Positions 9,750-20,504 of a stretch of DNA of 40,075 nucleotides are shown here, in pieces. The translations under genes and the position numbers were made by a program. The DNA lies in assembly GCF_001039355.2 (NCBI RefSeq), contig NW_019775585.1, forward strand, positions 160,738 to 200,812, given 5' to 3'. The notes beneath the pieces were generated by a model. That model ran no database searches, had not been told where the DNA came from, and saw only the letters and a list, made by a program, of their open reading frames with translations. The stretch's first letter is position 1; every line of letters starts with the position of its first letter. The DNA is from Lingula anatina (taxonomy: Eukaryota > Brachiopoda > Lingulata > Lingulida > Lingulidae).

Positions 9750-10690
9750 CATGAGTGGACCACAGGTTAATAATTTTGCTGTTCCTTAAACCGGTGGTCA
9801 AGCCACTTAATGGACATTATCAGCAGGAAGATGAATGGACCGTGGAACATCTTTAATGGGGACCCATCATGAAACATTGTAACTTGACAACTGCACTTAA
9901 AGAGAACCCTTCTTTTTGACATCAAACAACAATTGTTTTGGACATGACTGGCTGAAATGACCATTAGCGTAGGACCATTATGGCCATTGGTTTTAATTGA
10001 AACTGACCACTGGGGATGAAGTTATTGTGACAAGACTGCAATGTTAATGCAAAGTGACCAATGTAAATGAAACATGTTGTTCTTTTGATGTCTGCATAAA
10101 TGCCTTCATGAGTGGTGTTGTAAGTTGCTGCAGGTTCCCAAATTCACAACAATAAGAGTTAATGGATATGTTTGTTTGATATTGGACATGGTTGTGGTAT
10201 TTTAAGTGGTCAATGGATGACCACTGGCATTTTGCTGCTGGCACAATTATGGTATAATATGGTCACATGCCACTCTGATATAATTCTAGATATCTGGTCA
10301 AGTCACCACAGTGCATCCTTATTTAAAAAGTGATCATTTTATATTTAAGAGGGACCTGTTCTTCAGTGCTTGTATCATAACTGTATAGGATCCCTAATTT
10401 GCCAAACATTGGTCACACACAAATTTCCCTCCTCATAATGCAGAAAACTTTTGTCAAACACCACACTCAAAAATAATTCTTACCTTGGGCCACTATTGAT
10501 ATCAACAAAGCAGAGAAGAATCAATTAAAGAATGTCTACACCATGTGTCCACTACAAGTTTGGTATATAAATAAAGAAGCTGTGTTTGGTTAATATATAG
10601 AGAAAGTATAAAAATATTGAGTTCTTGGCAAATAACCATGAGCAAAGCTGAGGAAGTGGTCACCTCTGGACATCCAGGCTGACCAAGGTC
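9750..10690. repeat. Cluster of TGACCACT/AGTGGTCA-like motifs
   Basis: The 5-mer GACCA or its complement TGGTC occurs about thirteen times here, for example at 9758, 9795, 9959, 9973, 10005, 10056, 10207, 10219, 10260, 10295, 10410, 10658 and 10681. About two would be expected by chance. At 10205-10225 two copies form a perfect hairpin: AGTGGTCA, a 5-base loop, TGACCACT. A second imperfect hairpin, GTGGACCACAGGTTAA to TTAAACCGGTGGTC, lies at 9755-9799. The copies are not regularly spaced. The cluster may be a decayed repeat or a homotypic binding-site cluster. No coding function is seen. Confidence 0.45.
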
Positions 10691-10699
10691 AGTTGGGAT

Positions 10700-13600
10700 G
10701 GGGCGGAGGTGAGTCAAAAGATTGATGTTTACTTTGGGTCAATAAATCATACTTCGTTTAATCCCTTTAACCCATATATTTTGTATTTCGAGATGGGGAG
10801 AAAGGTTGAAGAAAGGCTGTGATCTGATTATATCTATAGGACATATCATATATGAGAATGAAACCCTGAAAGCTGCACTTGGATATAGAAAAAAAGAGAA
10901 ACTGATTTCTGTAAGGTTTCACTGTCTGAATCACACCCAGCAATTCAAAGAAAAACAGGGAAGATGGTGGAAAATACCTGGAAATGGTGTCCATTAGTCT
11001 GTGACTGAACCCTGCAAACACATGCTGCTGCGCCATTAGATATATGACTGCGAATCCATTTGTATGGCATCGTGACAATAGGCAAGATTGAATGGAGAAG
11101 CCATAAAAGTCAGCGGGAAGTTTGGAATGGTAAATTACAGCTGTGCCTGGTCGAAAAGACAGGGATGGTGAGATACTGGGTATTTATACAAAGTCCTTTC
11201 TTTCAGTGCAGTGGTTAGAAGTATAGTTCACTATTATGATGATAAAAGACAGTGCTTAGTAATAGTGCTCACTAGGTATGAATGTTTTTGGCAGGTTATG
11301 ATGCTTTGAAATGTGAAAAAAAGAATGAGTGAATTTTATGACATTGTCATTGTACTACTTTACTACATAACTTATTAATAAATTCACTCAAGTAGTGCCA
11401 TGCCCACCGAACTGTGAGTGGATCGCAATAAGTATTGAAGAATGGGTGTATCATATTTATTAGTGACTGCTGCAGTGACATCTTTGTGATAAAATATTCA
11501 GTTTACTTAGCATAATTGTTGTTCTGTGTCAGATATTTCATCAAAATCAAGCTAAATTGTCATAAATGATTAATTTTTTAACAGTGAAAAATCCACTCTG
11601 GGAGCAATTGATCCTAGATACAATATTTTGTTATTTCATGCATGTTAAAAGCCACTAAAGCAGATACTAGTACCAATTAATGCATCAGCCAGTTGAAAAT
11701 TAACAGAAAATGCTCTCACAATATCACTTCAAACGTTTCCAGACAGTGGGTAGATGTCTGAGTTTCTCCTTCGCACAGCTGTTCATTAAGCAGAATTTTT
11801 CAGTCAGTGTGTTAGACACATTTTCTCAGACCCTGCAGGAAAGAATCATCAGCTGATTGACCATGTTGAAACTATCTCCCTCTCTGCACTGGCAGACAGA
11901 TGTATGCGAGATTAAGTTAGGTATTTTAGTGGAAATTTTCTTCCTGTTTGTTCTTGAAATGCGTTTTTGGAAAACTGGAGAATTCATCTTAAGACTGTCT
12001 GGTTTGTGAATAATGACTTGCCACTTTTACACAACCAGATGGTTTAGAATTTGTAATTGGAAAGATAAGATAATTTTTCTACTTTGGAAGACACTTTCTG
12101 AAAATGCAATAAAGAATTCATGGAACTGATTAGGTTTTGCACCATTTAGACTGAAAAATTGGCTAATACTATATGCCCCTCTTCCTTAAGCATTGTAGAC
12201 TTTGCTGGAACTAAGAGATGTTCTTTAAAATGAGCAGGTTGCTGGAATCTTAGCACTGTGTTCATGCTTTAAGATATTTCAAATCTGTTAAAAGAGTTTC
12301 TTGTGCCATTTGGTACATACATATATCGTGATGAACTTTCAGAAAGTGCCGCGAATCAGTGGGTGAAGATACCATACTAAGCCTATTATTCTCTGTAAAC
12401 AAAATTTGACTCCAACATTATTCCTCATAGTAGCATATTGTTTAATTTTGATAGATATACACAAGCTTGTCTGTATTTCATTTTCATTTAATGCATCTTT
12501 TGTTTCAAACATTTTTGGCTTATATCCAAATAAAATGATTTATTCTAATGGACTGTCTGACAATAACATGAAAATGGAGCTTGGCTGCTCATCTAAAAAA
12601 CTAAACAACAACAACAAAAAAAGATTATATTTATTTTATTAATCACCAAAAGATAACAATTTCTATTTCTTCTGCTTGATATTTTTGGATTTTCTGGGAA
12701 AATCTCCAAGAAGTAAGGATATAAGTTTCTGTCTGTTATATAGATACATGAATTTCAGGTTCTCAGATTCCATTGAGTCTAGATAAACCAACTGAATCTG
12801 CTGCCATGCCTTGCTGTGTGTGCACCACATCTGTAATGTACTCGTTTTTCTACTGCAGATAATATTCAGAGAATAAGGCTGAAAAAGTTATTAAGCCTCG
12901 GACATTTATCAACCCTTATTTCATCTGCATTAAAAGTTAAGTAGCAATGCATCATTTGTAGCTACAGTTGTCATTATTTTGACGTCAGAAACAATTGTTG
13001 CTCGTCACATCCCTAAATGATGGATGTGCCTAAACATTTTCTTTGTGAAGGAACAAGAAAGGAGTATAATGTTTTCAATACATCAATTATCCAGAAAAAA
13101 TGCAATTGTTCATCTGATTTGCTGTGTATTACTTTTTGAATTGCATAGCAATAAAGTAATCACCAAAGCAAGGCAACAAAATGCACTTGTTGTTACATAG
13201 TTATACAATTTTGCCCAAGAGCCCCAACTCAGATGACTCAATTACTTGTTTGAGTTAGACAATTGCTAGTAGGCTCTTTTAACTACCAAGACTGTTTATA
13301 TCATTAGAAGAAAAACCATCAGATTTACATCATGGATTCTTATCTACAGTTGCTGATAAAGAGAAAATAACAAAACAGTTGTATAACTGTCTAAAAATTG
13401 TTTATAGAAAAATCTCTTTCCAAGACCTTATGAGACTTTGATTCCCCAGAATCAAACTGTTATAATTTAATTTAAACTACTGATAACTAAAAAGGGAATG
13501 AATAAAGAACATGTTTCATCTTGCATTGGTTCAAGATTAAAAAAAAAACAAAAAAAAAAAAAACAAGCGAAGTGACAAAACAGCATGTACATCAATAAAG

Positions 13601-14000
13601 CAGCACCTCCATGATGTATCTTCATTAAGTGGATATGAAAGATTGATGCATGTACTCCTAATGTGCAATTTTGTCCCAGAATTATGATGGGTCTTCTCAC
13701 TGTAGCTGTGGTGATCTGTATCTGTCATCTTGGGTTGGTTACATAGGTGGTGCCAGTGTAGTGCATGTGTGGTTGTTTTTTTTTAAGCATGATAAATTGT
13801 AACAAAAAGGGAGTGATTTCTTAATGAATTTAGGTCCTAATGTTAAGCTTGGTTTAGACAAAATGCAATTGCACAGTGCATTTTTCAGAAAAATTAAGGG
13901 AATAAATTGATATATATTTTTATGATAAAATACACACACAGTTTCCTATTATTTGATGGTGCCCCCATATCATTGTGGATGTTTATAGTACAATATGTTC
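10700..14000. other. AT-rich non-coding stretch
   Basis: Apart from the candidate regulatory block at 11740-11900, I see no gene, terminal inverted repeat or array here, only A- and T-rich tracts such as 13540-13563. The longest frame (minus strand, 10767-11078, 103 codons) has no recognisable features. Confidence 0.6.
11740..11900. promoter_or_regulatory. Candidate regulatory block with palindromic E-box and TGATTGAC
   Basis: ATCAGCTGAT at 11848-11857 is a perfect palindrome around an E-box (CAGCTG). It overlaps TGATTGAC (11854-11861), a PBX-type motif also present in complement at 5366-5375. Another CAGCTG lies near 11777, next to TTCATTAAG. The stretch is richer in complex sequence than its surroundings. 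Whether it is conserved cannot be told from the window. Confidence 0.2.
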
Positions 14001-14008
14001 TAGATCCC

Positions 14009-14230
14009 AACTGTTTGTCTAAATGTTCCTTTTCTTTGTAATAAGAGTTACTAGGGGGCAGGGATGTGGCGTTGGACTGGAACCTTTTGTTTAAAAAGTT
14101 CTGCGATACTCCAAGAAAGCAGGGAGGTGGGGCAGGGATGTCGAAATTGGTCTGGAAACTTTTGTCTAAATGCTCCGTTTCTGTGTGATAGGAGTTCTTA
14201 GAAAGAAGGGAGGTGGTATGTGGCTAAAGC
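14009..14230 (+). repeat. Minisatellite, three degenerate ~75-bp units
   Basis: Three successive units (14009-14080, 14081-14155, 14156-14230) each begin with AACTNTTTGTCTAAA-like sequence and contain a GGGAGGTGG/GGCAGGGATGT block. GGCAGGGATGT is identical in units 1 and 2. Divergence between units is high, so the array is old. Confidence 0.7.
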
Positions 14231-15472
14231 CTGACTAGGGAATTTAATGCTGACATTTTGGTTGATCTTACAAACAAACAGCGGGGCTCTAGCTGTCTAC
14301 AAACTAGCTACAACACGCTGTAATCGTGAATGGAAAAACAAACCATAGGAGGGGAGATTCCCAGTCAGCTCAGAACCTCGAAATAATCACATTTTCCTAA
14401 AGAGTTATTGTATCTGATATAATCCAAAGCAGTAAATGATTTAATGAAAAATTAATGTTAGATAAGCAGTTTTTAGTTATGTATACATGTATTTCTGTTC
14501 ATGATTGGTAACACTGAGCAATCAATATTTTCAAAAAGAAAAAAAATGAATAACAAAAAACATTTCTATTGAATATTTCATTTTAGCTTTGCAGAACCCT
14601 ACACATTCTGATGGCATGAAGCATGTGCATACACGGGCTTAGTAAAAAAAGGGATTTTTTTATTTGCCAAATACTTGAACATTTATACAATGACCGCCCT
14701 GTGTGTGATTGCTTGATCGATCCAACACTTGAGTAGTTGGGTGGGCAATAGCATTAAGTAAAGGTGTGGCCCCTCACATAAACTTGAAAAGTACTTAGAA
14801 ATTTAATCCTAGCAAAAATGTGTATTGAGAACAAGCTATATTTTTGTTAAAGAAGTTAATTTGTGACTGTGGGTGTGAGTGTTGGTCAAAGATCAGTTGA
14901 GGCTTTCTTCTTCAAGTTGGGGTTTCATTTTCAATTACATTTTTAGATTTCGGTAATGAATTTCAACTTCTTGAATCATATCCTTATGTAAACTGAGGCT
15001 AATAGGTAAGGTCGTGTGCATGTAGGGTGCTTAAATTAGCAATCAGATTCTGAAAATTGTTCTAGAACATTAGATCTGTATGCTCATACTTCCTTTTTCA
15101 CATAGGAGAAAATGAATTTTTGTCCTTCAGTCTAGGCTATATTTAAAAGCAAAGTTACAGGATTCAATCTGTTTGCCCAGTCTATCACAATCTGTGTAAT
15201 GCCCATAGGAAGTATTTGACCTTTTCCTTAAAGTCAGAACATTTTATAAAGGAAACCCAGCCACTTAAGTTGGAGTAAAAAGTTATTTGCCAAAGTGAGT
15301 GGTTTGAACAGTCTGGCTCACCGTCTGCTGTGAGAAGCACAACATCAAAATGTTTTAAACCTCTGACAAACTGCCATTCAAATTGAATGAGAAATTCAGG
15401 CAAATCTAATGAAATTTTAATGGATTCATTTTATTTTTCTATCTTTCTGTCAATTTGCATAAGATCTGTTTA

Positions 15473-15486
15473 CCCCCCCCCCCCCC
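15473..15486. repeat. C14 homopolymer
   Basis: Fourteen Cs following TTTA; assembly length uncertain at such tracts. Confidence 0.95.
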
Positions 15487-15519
15487 AAAGGCCCTAAAGC
15501 AGTTGGGATAAATCAGTAG

Positions 15520-15720
15520 AAACCACAGGGTATGAGCAATCCTAGCAAAGGAGCATATAACTGGCGGTTATGTCCCAGCCCTCCAGTCTCGTACTTGTGC
15601 CAAGGTCACATGACATTTGCCTACGACCCTGGATAGCAACCACAGTCCGAGGCATGTTTTGGCAGCAGTGTACACATGTCCTCACTTCATTCCCTCGATG
15701 ACTTATCACTGACCCTCAGA
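15520..15720. other. GC-elevated unique block, possible exon or conserved element
   Basis: This 200-base block is close to 50 % GC, against an AT-rich background. It contains GGTCACATGACATTTGCC (palindromic GTCACATGAC near 15605) and CAACCACAGTCC (a RUNX-type ACCACA). A short plus-strand frame starting at the ATG at 15532 gives about 34 residues including NWRLCPSPPVSYLC before a stop. No family is recognised, and an AG acceptor (ACCACAG) lacks a pyrimidine tract. A conserved regulatory element is equally possible. Confidence 0.2.
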
Positions 15721-16249
15721 AAGCATGAGAATATTATATAGGTTCTTTTAATGACGTTCAGTATCTAGACATTTTGTGGTTCTCATGATGGCACCTTAAA
15801 AGAAGTTGAACTCTTAAAAATCATGAGAACTTACTCCTTCTATACAATGCATTCAATGGTTTTTGCTTAGAGGCATTAAATTATTTAGTATCAAACAACT
15901 GCAGAAAGATCTGAATTGTCAGATAGAGTGTATGTATCATTTGCAGTGTTTTAAAACCTTTTCAAGATATGGAATTGCAGATGGGGTATAAACTCGGTCT
16001 TCAGTTACCTCTGAATGCCAATGTTTCCTAGCTAACAGACAATTGAACTTTTATATAACTGTCTTATACCCTTGTACTCATCATCGTATCAATGTGATAC
16101 TGGTATGTATGAATATATATAGTTTCATTTGCCAACCATTGAGACAAAAAGGGACAACTAAAACTTAAAAAAAAAAAAAAACATCATGAAGATTCAAATG
16201 GCATTTCGAGCACAAGGATATGTTGTAATAATACAATGCAGTTTCTGAG

Positions 16250-16285
16250 CCCCCCCCCTGCTCTCTCCCACCCACCCCTCCCCCC
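16250..16285 (-). other. Predicted G-quadruplex on the minus strand
   Basis: On the plus strand, CCC, CCC, CCCC and CCCCCC (16267-16285) are separated by single bases, preceded by a C9 run at 16250-16258. The minus strand therefore carries four G-runs with 1-nt loops, which known folding rules predict to be very stable. The plus strand could form an i-motif. Confidence 0.6.
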
Positions 16286-17268
16286 ATTTTTGGGAAGCAG
16301 GCTAATATTTGCCTAGTACATGTTCACAAGAAGACAGTACTGCTATCTCAAAGACATTGTTTGGGCACCCAGGCTCCAGATATGATACCTAATCTTAAAT
16401 TGATGACAATTTAATTAAGATATGTCTAAGTGTTATAAGGCTTTGTGTGTATAACCTCTTCAGTTAGAGATATAAGGGGGATCAAAGAAGGAGGTAATAG
16501 CGCTTCATTGAATGGGAGGTCCTAGTTATGAAGAGTTTGTTAAGATTATGGCATCTCTAAAATGAATTGATGTTACATTTGATTACTTGGTTCAGTGGCT
16601 GATCCATAGAGTTTCTGAACAGTTTTATGACTTATAAACTGACTTGCTTCAGTTTTGAGAATGATAGTAAAATAAGGCAATGGAATGGCTATAAATACTT
16701 AAAGGGGGTGAGACTGGATGGGATAAAGACTGAGACAATCTGATAATTTTATGAATATCAAATAAATGTTATGCCATAAATCTGGGTATGCAATGAAATA
16801 ATTGATTTGTTCACAGTATGAGCAATCCACGTCTTTTATTTGTTATATACATAAAGATGAACTAGACAGAAGAAAAATAATAATATCCGTCAACAAAAAG
16901 AATTATTTTTTCAAATTTTGCATTTGAACCACACTGATTTATATCAATATTCCAGTACATCTGGTAACAGAGCAAATAATGTTGATGAAAATGGCAGTTA
17001 TCATGGCGAGATTGTGGATGATAGAGAGATTGTTTTAATTGCCATGTGTACTGACTCAGTGAGTGTATTTATACCCAGACATCTATACTACACCTCTAGG
17101 CAGTGAGCCAGCTGTTGACAGGCCATCCCATGGGATACCTTCACATTGGGGCACTGGGTTACCTCGATTCATTCAATCATTGGATGTGTTCACATACTGT
17201 ACTAAAGTAAACAGGTATTGGACTAGCTTTAGCACACGATGCCACCAGACAGTTCAAATGTTCAATGG

Positions 17269-17436
17269 CAGGGGCGGATTTAGGCGGTCTTCTGGGTCTT
17301 CCGGAAGATGGTCAGATTTTCAAGTTTATATTGTCGGGCATGCAATATTTTCTGTCGGAAGACGGTCAAAAATGGAGGATGGATCAACAAAGATAACTTG
17401 GAAGACTGTCAGAAAATATCTCTGGATCCGCCCCTG
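17269..17436. mobile_element. hAT-like MITE, 168 bp, 5-bp target duplication AATGG
   Basis: The ends CAGGGGCGGATTTAG (17269-17283) and the complement of 17422-17436 (CAGGGGCGGATCCAG) match at 13 of 15 positions. CAGGGGCGGAT is a common animal hAT terminus. AATGG directly precedes and follows the element (17264-17268 and 17437-17441), a perfect 5-bp duplication. Inside are three related words, GGAAGATGGTCAGA, GGAAGACGGTCAAA and GGAAGACTGTCAGA, that look like subterminal transposase sites. A frame that runs across it (17063-17437) is incidental. Confidence 0.88.
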
Positions 17437-17989
17437 AATGGAGTAGATTAATGTGCTTAATGCTGCAATATGTTGTGATGTTTTACATATTCATCTCGTT
17501 TTTAGAATTGATTCTCATTGTTTTCAGATTTAATTTTATGTACACATTTTGAAAGGTGAAATGCTTATAATTTTGAGACTGCTAAATTGATTGGCACAGA
17601 ATCTAGTCATCGAGTGGCTTCAAATGAGTCAGTTAAGTCCCCTTCTCAGTTTAGGTTAGTCTTGTGTGTGCTAAGGTCCATTGTATATATGTACAATGTC
17701 AACTTATACTATTTGTGTATTGAAGCAAAGGATAGGGATCTATTATTTCTTGTCAGTTCAGTCAAAATGAACCAGCTTTAAATGACAGTTGCAAGGATTC
17801 TCATGTTGTCATATGAATCCATGTTCAGGGTGATCATAGATACACTCCTAGTCTCTGTGATGAATAATGCTAACCGTTATCCAATTTTGTTGAAGGAAGG
17901 GAACGCCATATAGGATGAGAATGGATTTTTACGAGCTTCCGTCACATTGTGTGCTCGTTACATAATTGGTAAAGCAAATATTGCTTTGG

Positions 17990-18380
17990 TTTTATGACAA
18001 ATTGACCAAGCTTCTGGGGTTCTCAGAGATTTATTGATTCTTAATTAGGCTGGGCTGAATCAGTCAAATATTCACCTCCAGGTTTACTACATGATGAAAC
18101 AATGGCCACGGAAATCAGGATTTTCAATATCCATTATAGAAATAATCGGCTCATTTTCTGTACTGTGATTGTGCTTAATAGGGCAGTCTGACAAAAGTCT
18201 TAATTAGACCACCAATAAATTTACCCATTATAGGCTGACTAATACTTCTTTTTCTTGTCAGTTTGCGGTAATAATTCTGTGGTAGACAAATGCTTTATTA
18301 TTTTGAGCTTGTGGGATTACTGGGAGTCTAAATGAAATTGTATTCTGCTTCATTCAAGGATTGTACTTAATAGAATTACT
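17990..18380. promoter_or_regulatory. Candidate enhancer: paired TTAATTAG sites, SOX and OTX-type motifs
   Basis: Two identical TTAATTAG homeodomain palindrome-like sites (18041-18048 and 18200-18207) lie 159 bases apart. ACAATGG (18099-18105) is a SOX-type site and GGATTA (18314-18319) an OTX/PITX-type site. The sequence between them is free of simple repeats and of transposon ends. ATTA cores are frequent in AT-rich DNA, so the count alone proves little. No open frame of interest overlaps. Confidence 0.3.
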
Positions 18381-18539
18381 TGTCATTGGCTTAAGGATGT
18401 GATATAAAAGGATTTTTTTAGAATGCAGAAGTTGAATAATTTACCTCTGCTCTTTTCAATATTATTATTAAACTTGAAAGAATCATCTGCCATTGATTAA
18501 TAAATTTGATATGAGAAGGATTTATGTAAAATGCTCCTT

Positions 18540-18670
18540 TCTAAAGGAGACTTCTTTGTGACTGCAATATACAGGATGAGCTATATGTAAATTAATATCT
18601 ATTGCCTCCGGCACTAGCAGACTGCTTTTAGCTGAAATGACAGCAAATTATATGGAGCTGCATGGGTCTT
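18540..18670. promoter_or_regulatory. Candidate conserved non-coding block
   Basis: TGACAG at 18638-18643 is followed directly by CAAATTA, a MEIS-plus-HOX-like arrangement. GTAAATTAATATC and GCCTCCGGCACTAGCAGACT precede it. The block has higher complexity than its neighbours. Function is inferred only from motif content. Confidence 0.2.
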
Positions 18671-18849
18671 TTGAATAAGAAAAATGCATATGACTAACTG
18701 AGTAGCAGCATGCTACATTGGTCTCTGTGAAAAACTAGAGGAATTAACATTGACAATTAACATTAAGACAATAAGATTGTTTTATTTTATTCTCTGAATT
18801 AATAAATAATAGCTTTTTGGCAAGGGATGGGGAGGGGGGTTGAAGGAAT

Positions 18850-18990
18850 CGCCCTTTTTGGCCAGAGAAGGTCCAATCAGAATCAAAATTTGATCTTGGG
18901 TTCTATGCTTTTGTGCAAGTTGGTTTGATTTAATGGGGAAAAGTGGTCTACTTTTTTCATAAAAAAGAATCCCTAGGCCTCCAGGCCACT
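18850..18990 (+). repeat. Dispersed repeat remnant, related to 5693-5830
   Basis: It carries the same ordered words as 5693-5830 (see that entry). The ends are undefined, and nothing suggests coding potential. From here to 20190 I see only unique AT-rich sequence with short random frames. Confidence 0.35.
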
Positions 18991-20191
18991 TTGAAATATC
19001 TGACCACAGGTCTGATTATGTACATGGTCATGTCTAAGTGTCCCATGTTCATGTTTATTCTTGTTCTCGGCAGATTCGTTAAGTGCCCATAGTCCACTCT
19101 AACATGTCAGGTAACATGTCAGGATAGCACATGTATACATAGCTTTGTGGAAAATGTGCTTTGTTTGCTTGAAAATAAAGCAAACAGTTATTAAATTTAA
19201 GTAACCACGACTATGTAACTTAGTGCTAGGTTTGTGGGCATATGCTTTTGTTTGTATAGGATTTGTGGACGCTGCTTCGAAATGTTCATCATTTCATAAA
19301 AATGTCATTTATGATTGTGGTCAAACAGATCTTCTCCTTTATGCTTTCAACTGTCCGTGTTATGTGGTCGCAGGAAATTTGTGTAATGATGTTTTCTGGG
19401 TTCTAATGGCTTGTTCTTTGTTGGATTATCTTGCTTGGAGCAGGATATGGATTAATTGAAGGCGGAAACAAATATGAAGAGGTTGGCAATAGCTATGATG
19501 GGATATCTTGCGCAATTTTATTTTTATTTTTCTCACTGATATGTGGCAGTATTGTTCTCTGCCAGGTGAAGAGGAATAACAGATGTGTTGTTATTTGGTT
19601 GATTCAATATTTGTCTGTTTAATCTAATGCAGTGATACATTATGAAGCTCTGATAATTTAAATACCTATTTCTGCTGTTTTTTGTCAAACTTTCAAAGCT
19701 CACTGTTTTAAGACATCTGCATTATCAAACATACAATAATGATGGCAAAAACAAAATGCCTTATGCAGTGACTTTCCCATTCAAAAACATGAATTTTATG
19801 AGAACTATTCTATAGCAGTAAGTAATAAGAATGAAAATGCTAATATTGTAACTGTTGCCATGGCAGCACCTTATTGGAAATATTTTGTTTACAGCACACA
19901 CTGTGTGTCAGTATGATAGTCCATGCAGTTTTCCATATCATCACAATCCAACATCATTATAGTTTAATAGACTAGCATGTCCCCAGATACCATCGTATGG
20001 AAGTTGTGTGTGTGTGTGGATTCTGGTAGAGCTAGCACAGGGAGGGATGTCCATATTGATTCGGAAGATTGCAATTGTCCTCCTTTCCCACTTCTTGATA
20101 TCGACAACATATCTTAATTTCTTACCCCCTCCCAATCACAGTCCTCCCCTCCCCCTCCCACTGCATGGGCGTGCACATACACACAAACATA

Positions 20192-20223
20192 CCCCCCCCC
20201 CCCCCACACACACATACACACAC
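20192..20223. repeat. C14 tract followed by CA-rich tract
   Basis: C14 at 20192-20205 passes into CACACACATACACACACG. Confidence 0.93.
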
Positions 20224-20389
20224 GCCCACCCAAGAATTGAAGCTTAACTACTGTGGTCTGATCCACAATGAAACTGTTCCTTCCTTAGAAATATGATATT
20301 TCATAATTTGTGGTGTTATCTAACATTGAAAGGGGGAGGGATGAGTAAGCATGAGAGCTGGTACAGAAGAAGGAGGAAGCGTCATCATA

Positions 20390-20504
20390 GATACATTGTT
20401 TCATTGTTCCAATGTGGGAGGTTACATAGTGTCATTTTCCTTATAGATGCTTTATTAAGATACAGTGTCTCATTGTTCCACTTTGTCCCCGATACATTGT
20501 GTCA
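20390..20504 (+). repeat. Short degenerate direct repeat, period ~69 bp
   Basis: The 22-base word starting GATACATTGTTTCATTG at 20390 recurs at 20459 as GATACAGTGTCTCATTG with 20 of 22 matches. A third partial copy, GATACATTGTGTCA, follows at 20491. The function is unknown. The remaining sequence from 20510 to 22960 shows no feature that I can support. Confidence 0.55.

Noticed and set aside
17063-17437. 124-codon frame on the plus strand
   Set aside because: Its second half is the hAT-like MITE at 17269-17436 and the rest shows no family resemblance.
19223-19459. 78-codon frame with a hydrophobic start and several cysteines, resembling a small secreted protein
   Set aside because: No clear cleavage site or family pattern. 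A second hydrophobic stretch near the end and AT-rich codons point to chance.
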